DNA of 64,000 nucleotides from Nitrosomonas communis (lineage in GTDB: Bacteria; Pseudomonadota; Gammaproteobacteria; Burkholderiales; Nitrosomonadaceae): positions 1 to 64,000 of the forward strand of contig NZ_FOUB01000008.1 of NCBI RefSeq assembly GCF_900114745.1, in the 5' to 3' direction. The translations under genes and the position numbers were made by a program. Position 1 is the first letter of the stretch. Each line of letters opens with the position of its first letter. Shown here one piece after another: positions 8,538-18,790 of the stretch. The notes beneath the pieces were generated by a model. The model saw only the letters and a program-made list of their open reading frames with translations, was not told where the DNA came from and did no database searches.

Positions 8538-9881
8538 ATGAATCTTTCCTTTCAGCCTATTGGCTTTCGATCAGTATTAAGTGTCACCGAATTAAATCGG
8601 AGTGCAAGGGAGCTACTAGAACATACCCTGCCGCTCTTATGGGTAAGTGGTGAAATTTCCAATCTGAAGCAATACCATTCTGGTCATTGGTACTTTTCTC
8701 TCAAAGATGCCAACGCTCAAGTCCGCTGCGTCATGTTTCATCATAAAAATCAGTACCTTAATTGGCAACCTAAAGAAGGTATGCAAGTAGAGGTTCACGC
8801 TTTGGTAACACTTTATGAAGCACGGGGTGAATTCCAACTAATCGTTGAAAACATTCGCCGTGCAGGTCTAGGATTATTATATGAAGCGTTTGAACGGCTC
8901 AAAGCTAAGCTGGAACAAGCAGGATTATTCCACCCGATTCACAAAAAAGCATTGCCTACTTTCCCGAGGCAAGTCGGCATTATTACTTCGCTTAATACCG
9001 CTGCATTACATGATGTGTTAACCACGTTGCAGCGCCGAATGCCTGCATTGCCCGTCATTATTTATCCTACACCGGTGCAGGGCGAAAGCGCCGCTGCCAA
9101 AATAGCCGCTGCAATCCACTTAGCCATGGAACGGATGGAATGTGATGTGTTGATTCTCTGCCGTGGGGGCGGATCGATTGAAGATTTATGGGCATTCAAT
9201 GAAGAAATTGTCGCACAAGCCATTTATGCGTGTTCAATTCCAATTGTAACAGGTATTGGCCATGAAACTGACTTTACTATTGCCGATTTTGTCGCAGATG
9301 TACGCGCACCTACCCCTACCGGCGCCGCACAAATTATCTCTCCAAACGCTCAAGAGATTTCCAATCACCTTCGTCATTTAGGTCAGCGCATGCAGCATGG
9401 AATACAACGTGGCATTGAGCGCCGCATGCAAATGATTGATTTGCTGACGCACCGTCTGCAACATCCTGGCGATCGTATTTATAATCAAGCAAAACATCTT
9501 CATCACTTGCAGGAAAGACTTTTAAATGCCTACTTAAGATATATGGAAGCACTTCGCTGGAAGTTAAATGAGCTTAACCGGCGAATGCACACTAGCTCAC
9601 CAAATATTCCTTTTCTGTTCAAGCAGCAACATGATATGGCGCTTCGGTTACGTCGCGCAGGCATACATCGAATCCAAATTTTGGAAAATAATCTTCAGCA
9701 TCAACAGGCATACCTTGTACATCTCAATCCGCAAGCGGTACTAGCGCGTGGTTATAGCATTACTTATACAACTGATGGTCATATTGTGCATAATTGGAAA
9801 CAAATCCATTCGGTTGATGATATCCGAATCACTTTTGCTAAAGGATGGGCTCAAGCTAAGGTAATTGAAACAGGAAAATAA
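8538..9881 (+). CDS. xseA: Exodeoxyribonuclease VII large subunit
   Basis: Large subunit of exonuclease VII, which degrades single-stranded DNA in both directions with the small subunit XseB (not in this window). The 447-residue length is normal. The N-terminal OB-fold carries SVTELNRSARELLE and LWVSGEISNLKQYHSGHWYF. The nuclease domain shows PRQVGIITS, CRGGGSIEDLWAFNEE and TGIGHETDFTIADFVADVR, then APTPTGAAQIISP, followed by a long coiled helical part. The C-terminal LARGYSITY motif is conserved. ATG at 8538 begins close to the conserved N-terminus. Confidence 0.97.
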   Translation: MNLSFQPIGFRSVLSVTELNRSARELLEHTLPLLWVSGEISNLKQYHSGHWYFSLKDANAQVRCVMFHHKNQYLNWQPKEGMQVEVHALVTLYEARGEFQLIVENIRRAGLGLLYEAFERLKAKLEQAGLFHPIHKKALPTFPRQVGIITSLNTAALHDVLTTLQRRMPALPVIIYPTPVQGESAAAKIAAAIHLAMERMECDVLILCRGGGSIEDLWAFNEEIVAQAIYACSIPIVTGIGHETDFTIADFVADVRAPTPTGAAQIISPNAQEISNHLRHLGQRMQHGIQRGIERRMQMIDLLTHRLQHPGDRIYNQAKHLHHLQERLLNAYLRYMEALRWKLNELNRRMHTSSPNIPFLFKQQHDMALRLRRAGIHRIQILENNLQHQQAYLVHLNPQAVLARGYSITYTTDGHIVHNWKQIHSVDDIRITFAKGWAQAKVIETGK

Positions 9882-9992
9882 GTGTTGATGGACAATTTGG
9901 TAAGAGTGATGCAGACTTTGGCAACATTGCTTTGCTGATAAATTTTTATCTCACTCTTATTTATTCACAATTTAAAAGGAATTTAACTGATA

Positions 9993-10370
9993 ATGCCCAG
10001 AACTTTTCTCGCACTTGGTGCGATCAATGCATTTTTATGCGTGCTTTTCGGTGCTTTAGGCGCGCATGGCTTAAAGCATACACTGACTACCGATATGCTC
10101 GTTATCTTCCAAACTGGCGTGCAATATCATTTTTACCATGCGCTAGGGCTTATTTTAGTTGGATTGGTATTATTAATTAATTTATCACAATCGAGATTAT
10201 TGAAATTATCAGGCTGGTTGATGTTTACTGGCATCTTATTATTTTCAGGCACGCTTTACATCATGAGTGTCACCGGAATACGTGGATTGGGCATAGTCGC
10301 GCCATTTGGAGGGCTTTCTTACATGAGTGCATGGCTGTTGTTTGCCTATGCGGCATGGACAGGAAAATAA
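9993..10370 (+). CDS. DUF423 family membrane protein
   Basis: A small inner-membrane protein of 125 residues with four predicted hydrophobic helices. It matches the DUF423 (YgdD-like) family through LGAINAFLCVLFGALGAHGLK at the N-terminus, an FQTGVQYHFYHALGL segment, and FSGTLYIMSVTG followed by GLGIVAPFGGLSYMSAWLL near the C-terminus. Function is not established for the family. It lies 30 bases upstream of the RNA methyltransferase gene, so the two are probably co-transcribed. Confidence 0.88.
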   Translation: MPRTFLALGAINAFLCVLFGALGAHGLKHTLTTDMLVIFQTGVQYHFYHALGLILVGLVLLINLSQSRLLKLSGWLMFTGILLFSGTLYIMSVTGIRGLGIVAPFGGLSYMSAWLLFAYAAWTGK

Positions 10371-10400
10371 AAAAGTGGCGTCAGCTGACTGATTTAATAC

Positions 10401-11591
10401 ATGAAATTTCAGCATTTTTTTGCACCCTGCCCGCGTGGCCTTGAATCCGTGCTCGCCAGCGAGTTGGCACAACTTGGTGCAACAGCCATTCAAATATTAC
10501 ACGGTGGTGTGGCGTTTCAAGGCGATTGGCATATTTGCTATCGCGCTAATCTAGAAAGCCGTATTGCTAGTCGTATTCTATGGCAAATTGCCAGCCAACC
10601 CTATCACAATGAAGCAGATATTTATGACATCACTCATGCGCTACCGTGGCATAAATGGTTTGGCCCGGAACTGTCTATACGAGTCAATTTAGCCGCAATA
10701 AAATGTCCATTACGCAGCCTGGATTTTGTCACACTTAGAATCAAGGATGCCATTTGTGACAAATTCCGTAACGTTTGCGGTCAGCGCCCGAATGTCGATA
10801 CCATCAACCCTGCCATTCGTATACATGCTTTTCTTGATGCCCAGACGTTTATCCTTTATCTTGATACTTCAGGCGAAGCGCTGTTTAAACGCGGTTTGAG
10901 ACAAAATGCTGGAGAAGCACCCGTACGTGAAAATTTAGCAGCAGGCATTTTATATCTTGCTGGTTGGCAACCCGGTATACCGTTACTTGATCCGATGTGT
11001 GGTAGTGGTACATTTTTAATGGAAGCAGCCCAGATGGCCTGTCGCATTGCACCTGGATCAGGACGGCATTTTGCGTTTGAAAAATTCAAATTACTGGATG
11101 CGGCATTATGGCAACAGCTCAAACAAGCAGCTCAGGCTCAACAGCTCCCTTACACTCCTCAGCTTATTTTTGGTAGTGATTTATACGGCTATGCACTCGC
11201 TCATGCTCGCAACAATCTGACTGCGGCTGGATTGATCGATGTCGTCAGCTTAAAACAAGCTAATGTGCTGGAAATCGCTGCGCCATCCGCAAGTGGAATC
11301 ATCGTAACCAATCCTCCTTATGGAGTACGTATCGGCGAGCAGCAAGCACTTGCACAACTTTATCCCAAGCTAGGAGATGTGCTGAAAAAGAAATTCCCGG
11401 GCTGGAATGCTTATATTTTTACCGCCGATCCGCTCTTACCCAAATTAATACGGTTGACTGCCTCACGTCGTATTCCATTGTTTAATGGTGCATTGGAATG
11501 CCGTCTACTCGAATATAAAATAATCAGTGGCAGTATGCGAAAGAAAACTAAAGTCATCGATTGTCAACCATCTGACATCACTATACCTTGA
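10401..11591 (+). CDS. THUMP-domain RNA N2-guanine methyltransferase (RlmL/COG0116 family)
   Basis: A 396-residue class I SAM-dependent RNA methyltransferase. It starts with FAPCPRGLESVLASELAQLG, has an N-terminal ferredoxin-like/THUMP region (to about residue 155), then the SAM site LLDPMCGSGTFLMEAA and the catalytic NPPYGVRIG motif used by N-methylating enzymes. It lacks the second methyltransferase half of E. coli RlmKL, so it corresponds to the RlmL part, which makes m2G2445 in 23S rRNA. The exact target is inferred. It follows the DUF423 gene by 30 bases. Confidence 0.87.
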   Translation: MKFQHFFAPCPRGLESVLASELAQLGATAIQILHGGVAFQGDWHICYRANLESRIASRILWQIASQPYHNEADIYDITHALPWHKWFGPELSIRVNLAAIKCPLRSLDFVTLRIKDAICDKFRNVCGQRPNVDTINPAIRIHAFLDAQTFILYLDTSGEALFKRGLRQNAGEAPVRENLAAGILYLAGWQPGIPLLDPMCGSGTFLMEAAQMACRIAPGSGRHFAFEKFKLLDAALWQQLKQAAQAQQLPYTPQLIFGSDLYGYALAHARNNLTAAGLIDVVSLKQANVLEIAAPSASGIIVTNPPYGVRIGEQQALAQLYPKLGDVLKKKFPGWNAYIFTADPLLPKLIRLTASRRIPLFNGALECRLLEYKIISGSMRKKTKVIDCQPSDITIP

Positions 11592-11671
11592 AGTATTATT
11601 TTCATAAAATCATCTATTACTTAAATAGCCTTAATTATTTTCAACTGAAAATGTCGTAGAGAAACAAGCCA

Positions 11672-12148
11672 ATGCGAATTATCTTCTTATTGATTTTTTT
11701 AAGTTGCGCCGGCTTGATTGGCTATGCGCTTTATCTGCAAAGAGTAGAAGGCTTACTGCCATGCCCGCTTTGCGTAGCACAACGAATCGCTTATTGGTGC
11801 GTCGGGCTGACTGCACTGTTTGCTTTCCTGCATAATCCCCCAAAAATCACGCGCAGAGTATATGGTAGTCTGATGCTTATCTTTGCTCTGCTGGGTGCCA
11901 TCATTGCGGGTCGTCATGCCTGGCTGATACGCTATCCTGAATCTTTTGAGTGCGGCATCAGCCCAGAGGAGGCTTTTCTGAATGCATTACCTATCGCAGA
12001 GTGGTGGCCTGGTATGTTTGAAGCCAATGGTGATTGCTCAGATGTCAGTTGGCAGCTGTTGTCTCTTACTATTCCAGATTGGTCACTTGCAGCTTTTTTG
12101 CTACTGATAAGTGCGACTATCTTTCTGTTGTTGACTAAAAGAAGTTGA
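11672..12148 (+). CDS. dsbB: Disulfide bond formation protein B
   Basis: Inner-membrane quinone reductase that re-oxidises periplasmic DsbA. The 158 residues form four predicted membrane helices. The first periplasmic disulfide is C31-x-x-C34 (LLPCPLCVAQR) and the second pair is C94 (SFECG) and C122 (NGDCSD), as the family requires. A Q-R pair after the first motif is also conserved. The gene has its own short leader of 80 bases after the RNA methyltransferase and is followed by a MITE-like repeat 12 bases beyond its stop. Confidence 0.93.
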   Translation: MRIIFLLIFLSCAGLIGYALYLQRVEGLLPCPLCVAQRIAYWCVGLTALFAFLHNPPKITRRVYGSLMLIFALLGAIIAGRHAWLIRYPESFECGISPEEAFLNALPIAEWWPGMFEANGDCSDVSWQLLSLTIPDWSLAAFLLLISATIFLLLTKRS

Positions 12149-12160
12149 TATTGGGTATTT

Positions 12161-12262
12161 ATTCCATTTCTAAATCAAAACTGATTTTGTCAGCTTCACC
12201 TTGCCGTATTATTTATACTGTCTGCGGCTCGCCTTCACGTATTTTTGATTTGGAAATGGAAT
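12161..12262 (+). repeat. ~103 bp MITE-like repeat, copy in dsbB-xerD gap
   Basis: Starts ATTCCATTTCTAAATCAAAA and ends with TTTTGATTTGGAAATGGAAT, a 20-bp terminal inverted repeat with one mismatch. The centre holds ttgccgtattatttatactg, shared with the other copies. It fills the gap between the convergent dsbB and xerD genes, where the hairpin its ends can form may serve as a transcription stop. Confidence 0.9.
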
Positions 12263-12272
12263 TAAGCACAGA

Positions 12273-13190
12273 CTAACCTCGGGGATGATGTTTAGCATGT
12301 AGTTGCTTTAATCTTTCTCTGGCTACATGTGTATAAATCTGTGTAGTAGAAATATCTGCATGCCCCAGTAATAGCTGGACAACGCGCAGATCGGCGCCGT
12401 GATTGAGAAGATGTGTGGCAAACGCATGGCGCAAGGTATGGGGTGACAGGGATTTAACGATACCTGCCTGTTGTGCATGACGCTTAATGAGATGCCAGAA
12501 AGTTTGGCGTGTCATGGTATCACTGCGGGCTGTCACAAATAATTTGTCTGTCACTTTATTATCCAACAGACATGGACGAGCCTTTTTGACATAATCATTG
12601 ACCCAGTAAAGCGCTTCTTCACCAAGAGGTACCAAGCGTTCCTTGCTACCTTTACCCATGACACGTACTATGCCCATATCTGAGCTGATTTGAGCAACTC
12701 TAAGACTTACAAGCTCAGATACACGTAGTCCTGTGGCATAAAGTACCTCCAGCATCGCACGGTCACGCAGGCCCAATGGCTGCGTGATATCTGGTGCACT
12801 GAGCAATGCTTCAACTTCTGCCTCAGTCAGGCTCTCAGGTAGAGAGCGTGGTAATTTGGGGCTTTCGATGTTGAGTGAGGGGTCAGTTCTGATTTTCCCC
12901 TGGCGTAGCAAGAAACGATAAAATCGCTTCATACTTGACAATTCACGACTCGTGGTACTGGCTTTGGCCATAGAGGAAACTCTGCTGGCTAGAAATGCCA
13001 ATAAATCAGCATGTGCTGCATCGATTAGCGATTGTGATTGTTGGTTTTGTTTAGCTAGCCATTCGCCTAATTGCTCCAAATCACTGCGATAACTTGCCAG
13101 GGTGTTAGCTGATAAACCATCTTCAAGCCATAGTGCATCAGTGAATTCATCTAATAACTTTGCATTTACCTCAGATGAATTCATGCGCAT
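12273..13190 (-). CDS. xerD: Tyrosine recombinase XerD
   Basis: Site-specific recombinase that with XerC resolves chromosome dimers at dif. Of the 305 residues, the N-terminal SAM-like core-binding domain covers about 10-95 and the catalytic domain about 120-300. The catalytic set is complete: R156 (ATGLRVSEL), K180 (MGKGSKERLVPLG), H251 and R254 (HTLRHAFATH), H277 (LLGHADISTTQ) and the nucleophile Y286 (IYTHV). The first ATG is at 13190; a second ATG at 13184 overlaps the ogt stop as ATGA and may be the true start. XerD is favoured over XerC by the LLNHGADLRVVQLLLGHADI wording. Confidence 0.92.
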   Translation of the reverse strand: MRMNSSEVNAKLLDEFTDALWLEDGLSANTLASYRSDLEQLGEWLAKQNQQSQSLIDAAHADLLAFLASRVSSMAKASTTSRELSSMKRFYRFLLRQGKIRTDPSLNIESPKLPRSLPESLTEAEVEALLSAPDITQPLGLRDRAMLEVLYATGLRVSELVSLRVAQISSDMGIVRVMGKGSKERLVPLGEEALYWVNDYVKKARPCLLDNKVTDKLFVTARSDTMTRQTFWHLIKRHAQQAGIVKSLSPHTLRHAFATHLLNHGADLRVVQLLLGHADISTTQIYTHVARERLKQLHAKHHPRG

Positions 13191-13675
13191 TCATGATTAA
13201 GGAGCCAGCGTTTGATATTAAGTGGCATACCATCGCTTGCGTGCATGAAGCCTCCCAGACCACCGTTCTTCGCGATGACACGGTGACAGGGCACAATAAT
13301 AGGAAGACGATTGGCACCACATGCTTGTCCAACTGCACGGGGTGCAGAATGTAATTGACAAGCGATATCGGCATAGCTACGTGTTGATCCACATGGAATT
13401 TGCTGGATAATATCCCATACCCGCTTTTGATGAGGAGTACCCCCGATATGAAGCGAAAGATCAAAAACAAAAGACGGATTATCCTGATAGGCTAGCAACT
13501 GCCGACAAACTTCTTCTGCCAGCGGATTGATTGGAGCAAGTGGAGGAATATCCAAGGGGAGATAGTCGATATCGGTCAACCAATCTTCTTCTGTACGGAT
13601 ACCTAATACAGCAAATGGTGTGACCAATCTTGCGTGGTAATCCTTCAATGGTCCGGATTCCTTTGTATCACTCAT
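13181..13675 (-). CDS. ogt: Methylated-DNA--protein-cysteine methyltransferase
   Basis: Suicide repair protein that takes the methyl group from O6-methylguanine in DNA. The acceptor Cys130 lies in IVPCHRVIAKNGGLGGF, the invariant PCHRV box; GSTRSYADIA at about 97-106 and the RAVGQACGANRLP DNA-binding segment at about 113-125 complete the domain. The 164 residues make it an Ogt/YbaZ-length protein without an Ada regulatory domain. The start at 13675 is preceded by GGAGAGGAGAG. Its stop overlaps the xerD start region, so the two are probably translated together. Confidence 0.93.
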   Translation of the reverse strand: MSDTKESGPLKDYHARLVTPFAVLGIRTEEDWLTDIDYLPLDIPPLAPINPLAEEVCRQLLAYQDNPSFVFDLSLHIGGTPHQKRVWDIIQQIPCGSTRSYADIACQLHSAPRAVGQACGANRLPIIVPCHRVIAKNGGLGGFMHASDGMPLNIKRWLLNHECA

Positions 13676-13710
13676 TGTCTCTCCTCCACTTCAAGTTACA
13701 GACCAAATAG

Positions 13711-13737
13711 GGGGGCAAACCACAAGATCGTGCCCCC
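13711..13737 (-). terminator. Hairpin between htpG and ogt
   Basis: GGGGGCA at 13711-13717 pairs with TGCCCCC at 13731-13737. It stands 13 bases beyond the htpG stop, on the outgoing side of that gene, so it probably ends or attenuates the htpG transcript. The T-run after it (TATTT) is weak, so partial read-through into ogt-xerD is possible. Confidence 0.5.
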
Positions 13738-13750
13738 ATCAGTCGTTTTA

Positions 13751-15673
13751 TTATTTACCACTCAGAACATTTTGCAAAAGTAAATCATTCAATCTTCTAA
13801 CAAAAGTTGCCGGATCCTCAAGTTGGCCGCCTTCAGCAAGCAAGGCCTGATCAAACAGTATATTGCTCCAATCAGAAAATTTTCCTTCTTCGTATTTCAG
13901 GCGTTGTACCATTGGATGATGTGGATTGATTTCTAAAATAGGTTTGGTGTCGGGCACTTTCTGCCCAGCGGATTTAAGCATGCGTTCCAGATTACCGCTC
14001 ATATCATAGGCATCCACTACTAAACACGCAGGAGATTCGGTCAAACGGAATGTCACCCGTACATCCTTGATTCGCTCACCCAATACTTCTTTCATTTTTG
14101 TAGTGAGTTCCTTATATTCATCTGCTTCTTTTTCCTGTTCTTTTTTTTCTGCTTCGTCTTCTAATTTACCGAGATCAAGGCTGCCTTTGGCCACTGATTG
14201 GAGAGACTTACCGCCGTATTCGGATAAATTGGCTACTAACCATTCATCTACACGCTCAGATAATAGTAAAACCTCAATCCCCTTTTTGCGGAAGATCTCG
14301 AGATGCGGGCTGTTTTTAGCCGCTTTTAGGCTATCGGCAGTCACGTAATAGATTTTTTCTTGCCCTTCTTTCATGCGTGTAACATAATCATCAAGCGCTA
14401 CCGTTTGATCGTCAGTATCACTGTGAGTTGAAACAAAGCGGAGTAATTTAGCGATACGCTCGCGATTGGCATAATCTTCACCGACACCTTCCTTCAATAC
14501 TTGCCCAAATTCCTTCCAGAAGGTCTTGAATTTATCGCGATCTTCTTCTTTATCGCTACTAGCAAGATCTTCAATCAACCCAAGAATTTTCTTCACTGAG
14601 CCAGCTCGTATATTGTCAATATCCTTTGATTCTTGCAGAATTTCGCGCGAAACATTGAGCGGTAAATCATTAGAATCAATGATCCCACGCACAAATCGTA
14701 AGTAATTGGGTAATAATTTTTCTGCGTCATCCATGATGAAAACGCGCTTAACATACAGTTTGATACCGTGACGACGTTCACGATCAAATAAATCAAATGG
14801 TGCACGCGATGGGATGTAAAGTAACTGCGTATATTCTTGCTTGCCTTCTACCTTGGCATGAATATAAGCCAGTGGCGGTTCAAAATCATGAGCGACATGT
14901 TTATAAAATTCTTCATATTGCTCCTTTGTGATCTCACTTTTTGGTCGCGCCCACAAGGCACTGGCTTGATTAATGGTTTCATCTTCTTCAGTAATTATAT
15001 ATTCATTACTTTCTTGCGACCATTCTTCCTTCTTCATCACAATCGGCAAAGTAATGTGATCTGAATATCGGCGAATGATCGATTTTAACTGGAAACCACT
15101 CAGCAGCTCGCCTTCATCTTCTCGTAAATGCAAAATAATTTGGGTACCACGCTCTTTCTTTTCAACCGTTTCTAGCGTGTAATCTCCCTCACCAGTAGAT
15201 TCCCACTGCACTCCATGTTCGGGTGTAAGGCCAGCACGCCGTGTAATCAGTGTAACTTTATCAGCTACGATAAATGCAGAATAGAAACCTACCCCAAACT
15301 GCCCGATCAAATGGGCATCTTTGGCTTGATCACCTGTTAATGAATTAAAAAATTCTCGTGTACCTGACTTGGCAATTGTGCCAATGTTGTCAATGACCTC
15401 CTGCCGTGACATGCCAATACCATTATCAGAAATAGTAATGGTGCGTGCCTCCTTGTCATAACTCACACGAATTTTTAGATCAGAGTCTGACTCATATAAA
15501 GCAGCATCTGTTAATCCTTCGAAACGTAACTTATCAGCCGCGTCTGAAGCATTTGAAATCAACTCCCGTAAAAATATTTCTTTATTGCTGTATAAAGAAT
15601 GAATCATTAATTTTAAAAGCTGTTTAGCTTCAGCCTGAAAACTCATATGTTCTTTGTTTATTGCAGCCTGCAT
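13751..15673 (-). CDS. htpG: Chaperone protein HtpG (Hsp90)
   Basis: ATP-dependent cytoplasmic Hsp90 chaperone. The 640-residue length is standard. The GHKL ATP-binding domain is complete: [16 protein letters not shown] near residue 35, [14 protein letters not shown] near residue 80 and [15 protein letters not shown] near residue 121. The middle domain shows [16 protein letters not shown] and [11 protein letters not shown]. The C-terminal dimerisation part contains [10 protein letters not shown]. It lacks the charged linker and MEEVD tail of eukaryotic Hsp90. The preceding bases carry AAGGAGAAAAC, a good ribosome-binding site. Confidence 0.97.
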   Translation of the reverse strand: MQAAINKEHMSFQAEAKQLLKLMIHSLYSNKEIFLRELISNASDAADKLRFEGLTDAALYESDSDLKIRVSYDKEARTITISDNGIGMSRQEVIDNIGTIAKSGTREFFNSLTGDQAKDAHLIGQFGVGFYSAFIVADKVTLITRRAGLTPEHGVQWESTGEGDYTLETVEKKERGTQIILHLREDEGELLSGFQLKSIIRRYSDHITLPIVMKKEEWSQESNEYIITEEDETINQASALWARPKSEITKEQYEEFYKHVAHDFEPPLAYIHAKVEGKQEYTQLLYIPSRAPFDLFDRERRHGIKLYVKRVFIMDDAEKLLPNYLRFVRGIIDSNDLPLNVSREILQESKDIDNIRAGSVKKILGLIEDLASSDKEEDRDKFKTFWKEFGQVLKEGVGEDYANRERIAKLLRFVSTHSDTDDQTVALDDYVTRMKEGQEKIYYVTADSLKAAKNSPHLEIFRKKGIEVLLLSERVDEWLVANLSEYGGKSLQSVAKGSLDLGKLEDEAEKKEQEKEADEYKELTTKMKEVLGERIKDVRVTFRLTESPACLVVDAYDMSGNLERMLKSAGQKVPDTKPILEINPHHPMVQRLKYEEGKFSDWSNILFDQALLAEGGQLEDPATFVRRLNDLLLQNVLSGK

Positions 15674-15824
15674 AGTTTTCTCCTTAAAAAATGCGGTAAC
15701 ATTGTGGGGGTGAATTAATAAATTTCAAGTTGGAAATTAAATATGGAAACAAATGATTTTTAATTTTCATCCTTTAACTAAGAAATCTCTGATCAAAAAA
15801 CTATTACCCTAATAAACACATGCT

Positions 15825-16928
15825 ATGAAATTGTCCCTATTTTTAACACTTGTTATTTTTGTTTTTTGCAATAGCACACAAGCTGTTGCCCAAGACGTGG
15901 ATTTACTCCTTGAAAAAATCAAATTACCCCCCGGTTTTTCCATCAGCTTATGGGCGAAAGTACCTGACGCTCGCACGCTTGCAATAGGCGACAAAGGGAC
16001 TGTATTTGTCGGATCAAAATCCGCGGGCAATGTTTATGCTATCACGGATCATCACGGTAAACGGCAGGTTAGAACCATTGCCAGCAATCTTAAACTACCT
16101 TCTGGTGTAGCATTTCACCAAGGAGCATTATATGTTGTAGCAATAAACCGGATTCTTCGTTATGATCAAATTGAAGAAAATCTTGATCTGCCACCTCAGC
16201 CTACGGTTGTAATCGATAGTTTTCCTAAGGAATCCTTTCATGGAGGGCGTTTTATTGCTTTTGGTCCTGACAATTTGCTCTACACCTCAGTGGGCGCACC
16301 TTGCGATGCTTGTGAAGCAGATCAGTCTCGATATGCACTGATTTCACGCATCATGCCCGATGGAAGTAACTACGAAATATTTGCTCAAGGTGTACGTAAT
16401 TCGGTTGGATTTGACTGGCACCCTGAAACAAAAGAATTATGGTTTACGGATATTGGAAGGGACTGGTTGAGTGGTAGTTTGCCACCGAATGAACTTAATC
16501 ATGCATCTAGTAAAGGTATGCACTTTGGTTTCCCCTATTGTCATGGTAAAAACATTCTTGATCCCAAATTTGGAGCAAAGCGCGGCTGTGAACGATCAAC
16601 TCCACCTGCCGTTGAGTTAGACGCGAACGTGTCCCCAATGGGTATGCGATTTTATGCAGGCGGCATGTTCCCACCCGAATACAAAAATCAAATCATTATT
16701 GCTGAGCATGGCTCTATGAACCAACGCACACAAAGCGGCTATCGGCTAGAATGGGTATATCTGGAAAACAATAAAGTAATCAGAAAAGAAATATTTGCAG
16801 AAGGTTGGTTAGAAAATGGAAATGCGTGGGGTAGACCAGTGGATATACTTGTCATGCCAGACGGTGCCTTGCTAGTATCGGACGATGAAGCAGGTGCTAT
16901 TTATCGAATTAGCTATACTAAATCATAA
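15825..16928 (+). CDS. Secreted PQQ-dependent sugar dehydrogenase-like protein
   Basis: A 367-residue protein with an N-terminal signal peptide (MKLSLFLTLVIFVFCNSTQA, likely cut after AVAQ) and a six-bladed propeller of the soluble glucose/sorbosone dehydrogenase family. Family blocks include HGGRFIAFGPDNLLYTSVG near residue 140, GVRNSVGFDWHPETKELWF, and the late IIAEHGSMNQ and GRPVDILVMPDGALLVSDDEAG segments. A CDAC pair follows the SVG block. Expected activity is periplasmic oxidation of an aldose with PQQ; the substrate is unknown. It stands alone, ended by a clear terminator. Confidence 0.87.
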   Translation: MKLSLFLTLVIFVFCNSTQAVAQDVDLLLEKIKLPPGFSISLWAKVPDARTLAIGDKGTVFVGSKSAGNVYAITDHHGKRQVRTIASNLKLPSGVAFHQGALYVVAINRILRYDQIEENLDLPPQPTVVIDSFPKESFHGGRFIAFGPDNLLYTSVGAPCDACEADQSRYALISRIMPDGSNYEIFAQGVRNSVGFDWHPETKELWFTDIGRDWLSGSLPPNELNHASSKGMHFGFPYCHGKNILDPKFGAKRGCERSTPPAVELDANVSPMGMRFYAGGMFPPEYKNQIIIAEHGSMNQRTQSGYRLEWVYLENNKVIRKEIFAEGWLENGNAWGRPVDILVMPDGALLVSDDEAGAIYRISYTKS

Positions 16929-16966
16929 AGTAAGACTCCAGCATACATGGAAGCAGCAAAATTATT

Positions 16967-17001
16967 AAAATGTTCCGCTACATTTTCTGGCGGAGCATTT
17001 T
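16967..17001 (+). terminator. Intrinsic terminator after the sugar dehydrogenase gene
   Basis: AAAATGTTCCGC at 16967-16978 pairs with GCGGAGCATTTT at 16990-17001 over 12 bp with one G-T wobble. The 3' arm ends in T residues. It lies 38 bases after the stop codon. It can also act on the opposite strand, because its arms end in A and T runs. Confidence 0.75.
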
Positions 17002-17111
17002 ATTCCATTTCTAAATTAAACCTGACTTTGTCTGCTCTCCTTATCGTATTATTTTATTTGTACTGTCTGCAACTCGTCTTTGTACTATCTTAATGTGTAA
17101 CTGGAAGGAAT
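17002..17111 (+). repeat. Degenerate copy of the ~103 bp MITE-like repeat
   Basis: Begins ATTCCATTTCTAAATTAAA immediately after the terminator and ends aactggaaggaat; the core is recognisable as cgtattattttatttgtact-gtctgc with small insertions. It is the longest and one of the two most diverged copies. The remaining bases to 17303 (between sugar dehydrogenase and nuoN, convergent) show no gene. Confidence 0.65.
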
Positions 17112-17303
17112 ATGTTAAATTGTTTGTTTATTCAGTCAAACTTCCACTCTACTAGAAAATGGTGATTTGGTTCTGGAAAAATTATTGCTTGGATGTTATA
17201 GCGACTCCAAGTTGACTATTTGCCATAGCAAAATCCCCACACAAGTTAAAAAATATTAGGTTATCTACATATTAAGATTGAGTACAAGGTTAAATCTATA
17301 TAT

Positions 17304-18743
17304 CTACTGCTGAATAGCATAAAGACTCAATCCCATAAGCGTTTGTGGAAAAATACCCAACATGATCACTGCCAAACCATTAATGCTGATCAAAACCTTG
17401 ATATCCATTCCAGAAGAAATAGGCTTATCAATTTCAGGCGCATCGAAATACATCAACTTAACAATACGTAAATAATAAAATGCGCCAATCAATGAAAGCA
17501 TAACGGCTACTACAGTCAGCCATATATAGCCAACTCCTAATACAGCTTGCAGAACAGCCAGTTTGGCATAAAAACCAATCATTGGTGGTATCCCTGCCAT
17601 GGAAAGCATCAAAAACATCATGATCAAAGCCAGCCAAGGGTTACGCTGATTCAGTCCTTTAAAATCACTGATATTCTCAGACTCAAAGCCTTCTCGTGAA
17701 AGCATCATGATAATACCAAAAGCACCTAACGTCATTAACACATAGGCAGCAACATAAAATAATGATGAGCTATAACCATTTTCTCCAGCAGCAATGAAGC
17801 CAAATAACACAAAGCCCATATGTGATATGGTCGAATAGGCTAGCATCCGTTTAATGTTGGTTTGCGCTATAGCAACGAGATTACCAATGACCATAGATGC
17901 CACCGCTAGAATGACTAACATACCCTGCCAGTCGGTTACCAACTCTCCTAATCCATCAATGAGCAATCTCATCACAAAACCAAAACCCGCTAGATTGGGA
18001 GCGGAACCCACAAATAGTGTCACCGCTGTAGGCGCACCCTGATAAACATCTGGGGCCCACATATGAAAAGGAGCTGCGTAGAGCTTAAAGCCGATGCCTG
18101 CAACAATAAACACTAAACCAATTATTAATACTGCACGATCAATTGCGCCTGATTGGATAATCTCTGCTACCTTTGAAGTATGCAAACTACCGGTTGCACC
18201 GTAAACCATAGACATGCCATACAGTAAGAAACCTGAAGCAAGCGCACCTAATACAAAAAATTTCATAGCGGCTTCGGTGGCAACCGTTGAATCTCGCTGC
18301 AAAGCAACCATTGCATAAAGAGAGAGTGAAAGTAGTTCTAATCCCAAATAGAGAGTCATAAAATGGCTGGCCGAAATCATGACCATCATTCCAAGTGTCG
18401 CAAACAAGGCAAGGCTAAAAAACTCACCTCGAAACATTCCCCTTGCAGCGATGTAAATGCGCGAATAGATCAATACGGCCGCTACTGTTGCATAAACCAT
18501 CAATTTAAGTATGTCTGACATTGCGTCATCGATAAACATACCCGAAAAGGTACGGTTGGTTTCTGAAGAGAAAGTAGTTAACGTGAGTATTGCACAACCG
18601 ATTAACGTGAGTTGGGCCAGAAAAAAAGCTAAATAACGTCTCCTCTCTCCCACAATTAGATCAGTAAGCATCACCACGCATACCATTACCAGCAAAAATA
18701 TCTCTGGATAAGCAGGAGTAAAATCAGGCGTCAGAAAATCCAT
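17304..18743 (-). CDS. nuoN: NADH-quinone oxidoreductase subunit N
   Basis: Membrane antiporter-like, proton-pumping subunit of complex I; 479 residues with about 14 predicted helices. Typical blocks are [32 protein letters not shown] with the conserved Lys, [21 protein letters not shown] and [18 protein letters not shown]. It is the last gene of the leftward nuo run, 47 bases after nuoM. ATG at 18743 gives the family's usual start ([18 protein letters not shown]). Confidence 0.97.
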   Translation of the reverse strand: MDFLTPDFTPAYPEIFLLVMVCVVMLTDLIVGERRRYLAFFLAQLTLIGCAILTLTTFSSETNRTFSGMFIDDAMSDILKLMVYATVAAVLIYSRIYIAARGMFRGEFFSLALFATLGMMVMISASHFMTLYLGLELLSLSLYAMVALQRDSTVATEAAMKFFVLGALASGFLLYGMSMVYGATGSLHTSKVAEIIQSGAIDRAVLIIGLVFIVAGIGFKLYAAPFHMWAPDVYQGAPTAVTLFVGSAPNLAGFGFVMRLLIDGLGELVTDWQGMLVILAVASMVIGNLVAIAQTNIKRMLAYSTISHMGFVLFGFIAAGENGYSSSLFYVAAYVLMTLGAFGIIMMLSREGFESENISDFKGLNQRNPWLALIMMFLMLSMAGIPPMIGFYAKLAVLQAVLGVGYIWLTVVAVMLSLIGAFYYLRIVKLMYFDAPEIDKPISSGMDIKVLISINGLAVIMLGIFPQTLMGLSLYAIQQ

Positions 18744-18790
18744 TAATTGTCCTTCAATTCTGGGAAGTTATCTAATTGTTATTAAAGTTG